Made by a program: the position numbers and the translations under genes. From DYQY01 sp964643725 (lineage in GTDB: Bacteria; Margulisbacteria; Riflemargulisbacteria; GWF2-35-9; DYQY01): a DNA stretch of 41,380 nt. The stretch covers positions 1-41,380 of the forward strand of contig CAZXTL010000017.1 in assembly GCA_964643725.1 (NCBI GenBank). The letters are read 5' to 3'. Positions 41,315-41,380 of the stretch are shown here, in pieces (within the stretch, counting starts at the first letter, position 1; every line of letters begins with the position of its first letter). A model generated the notes under the pieces. The model did not search any database. It saw nothing but the letters and a program-made list of their open reading frames with translations, and was not told the origin of the DNA.

Positions 41315-41363
41315 TACGTTATCTGAACACCCCTCTTCCCCCCAACAACGTTTAGGTAACGTA
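41315..41363 (+). other. Third C-loop hairpin without a small gene
   Basis: TACGTTA/TAACGTA and, after one G-T pair, CTGAAC/GTTTAG form a 14-pair stem around a loop with runs of four and six C. No copy of the small ORF precedes it in the window. The DNA from 41241 to 41314 is AT-rich with no gene. Confidence 0.65.
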
Positions 41364-41380
41364 GTTTAAAGAAGGGATGC

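Overview
The window is 41.4 kb of AT-rich bacterial chromosome carrying housekeeping genes, with no plasmid or phage backbone. The likely host is a diderm (Gram-negative-type) bacterium of an uncultured lineage. The diderm call rests on a small secreted beta-barrel-like protein ending in Phe and on a giant membrane-anchored Ig-like protein. Other traits are pyrophosphate-linked glycolysis, tRNA genes with encoded CCA, several GTG/TTG starts, and a GTAC-type LexA box resembling the cyanobacterial one. Margulisbacteria or a relative would fit, but that is a guess from gene content only.

Layout. 1-5500 (minus strand): the start of icd, a UPF0182 membrane protein, argC, a DUF2157-like membrane protein, and two gene-free stretches full of inverted repeats. 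5598-7721: a large branched palindrome, then a lexA-dinB SOS operon. 7723-9699: a Nif3-family gene and an unknown gene. 9826-23011: a minus-strand block, probably transcribed from hppA-like through tpiA, fba and pfp (PPi-dependent phosphofructokinase) into an 1823-residue Ig-repeat protein, a DUF3307 membrane protein, a DJ-1/PfpI protein and a sugar-nucleotide epimerase. 23033-23322: tRNA-Lys and tRNA-Arg. 23356-29507: a glycosyltransferase pair, an unknown gene, a COG2509 FAD protein, an rRNA/tRNA methyltransferase and the barrel protein. 29654-30438: an aldo/keto reductase stump and a twin-CDGSH protein. 30455-31018: tRNA-His, tRNA-Arg and tRNA-Gly. 31088-33709: a TrpB2-type tryptophan synthase and an unknown helical protein. 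33796-34383: tRNA-Pro with repeats. 34436-40345: a stand-alone HATPase facing an operon yebC, DUF1844, holA, smr, rfbD and a chemoreceptor. 40522-41380: a tandemly duplicated small gene with C-loop hairpins.

How the genes work together. PFP, aldolase and triose-phosphate isomerase form the upper/middle part of glycolysis running on PPi instead of ATP. The first gene of that operon is a membrane pyrophosphatase homologue that has lost several metal/PPi-binding Asp residues, so it may no longer be a normal PPi-driven pump. The downstream genes point to the cell envelope.

The most unusual content is non-coding. (i) A ~235-bp element lies directly behind tRNA-Gly and, in two tandem copies, behind tRNA-Pro; each copy ends by recreating the 3' end of its host tRNA and also carries the host's own T-stem sequence inside. 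(ii) A ~42-bp hairpin repeat touches two of these tRNA 3' ends. (iii) At the right edge, two copies of a 73-codon gene have diverged N-terminal codons but an identical 179-bp back half, each followed by two hairpins whose loops are almost pure C; a further C-loop hairpin lies beyond them. G-runs just upstream of a GTG-start gene and of the TTG-start chemoreceptor could pair with such loops. All functional readings come from inspection and recalled family knowledge; no database search was run.
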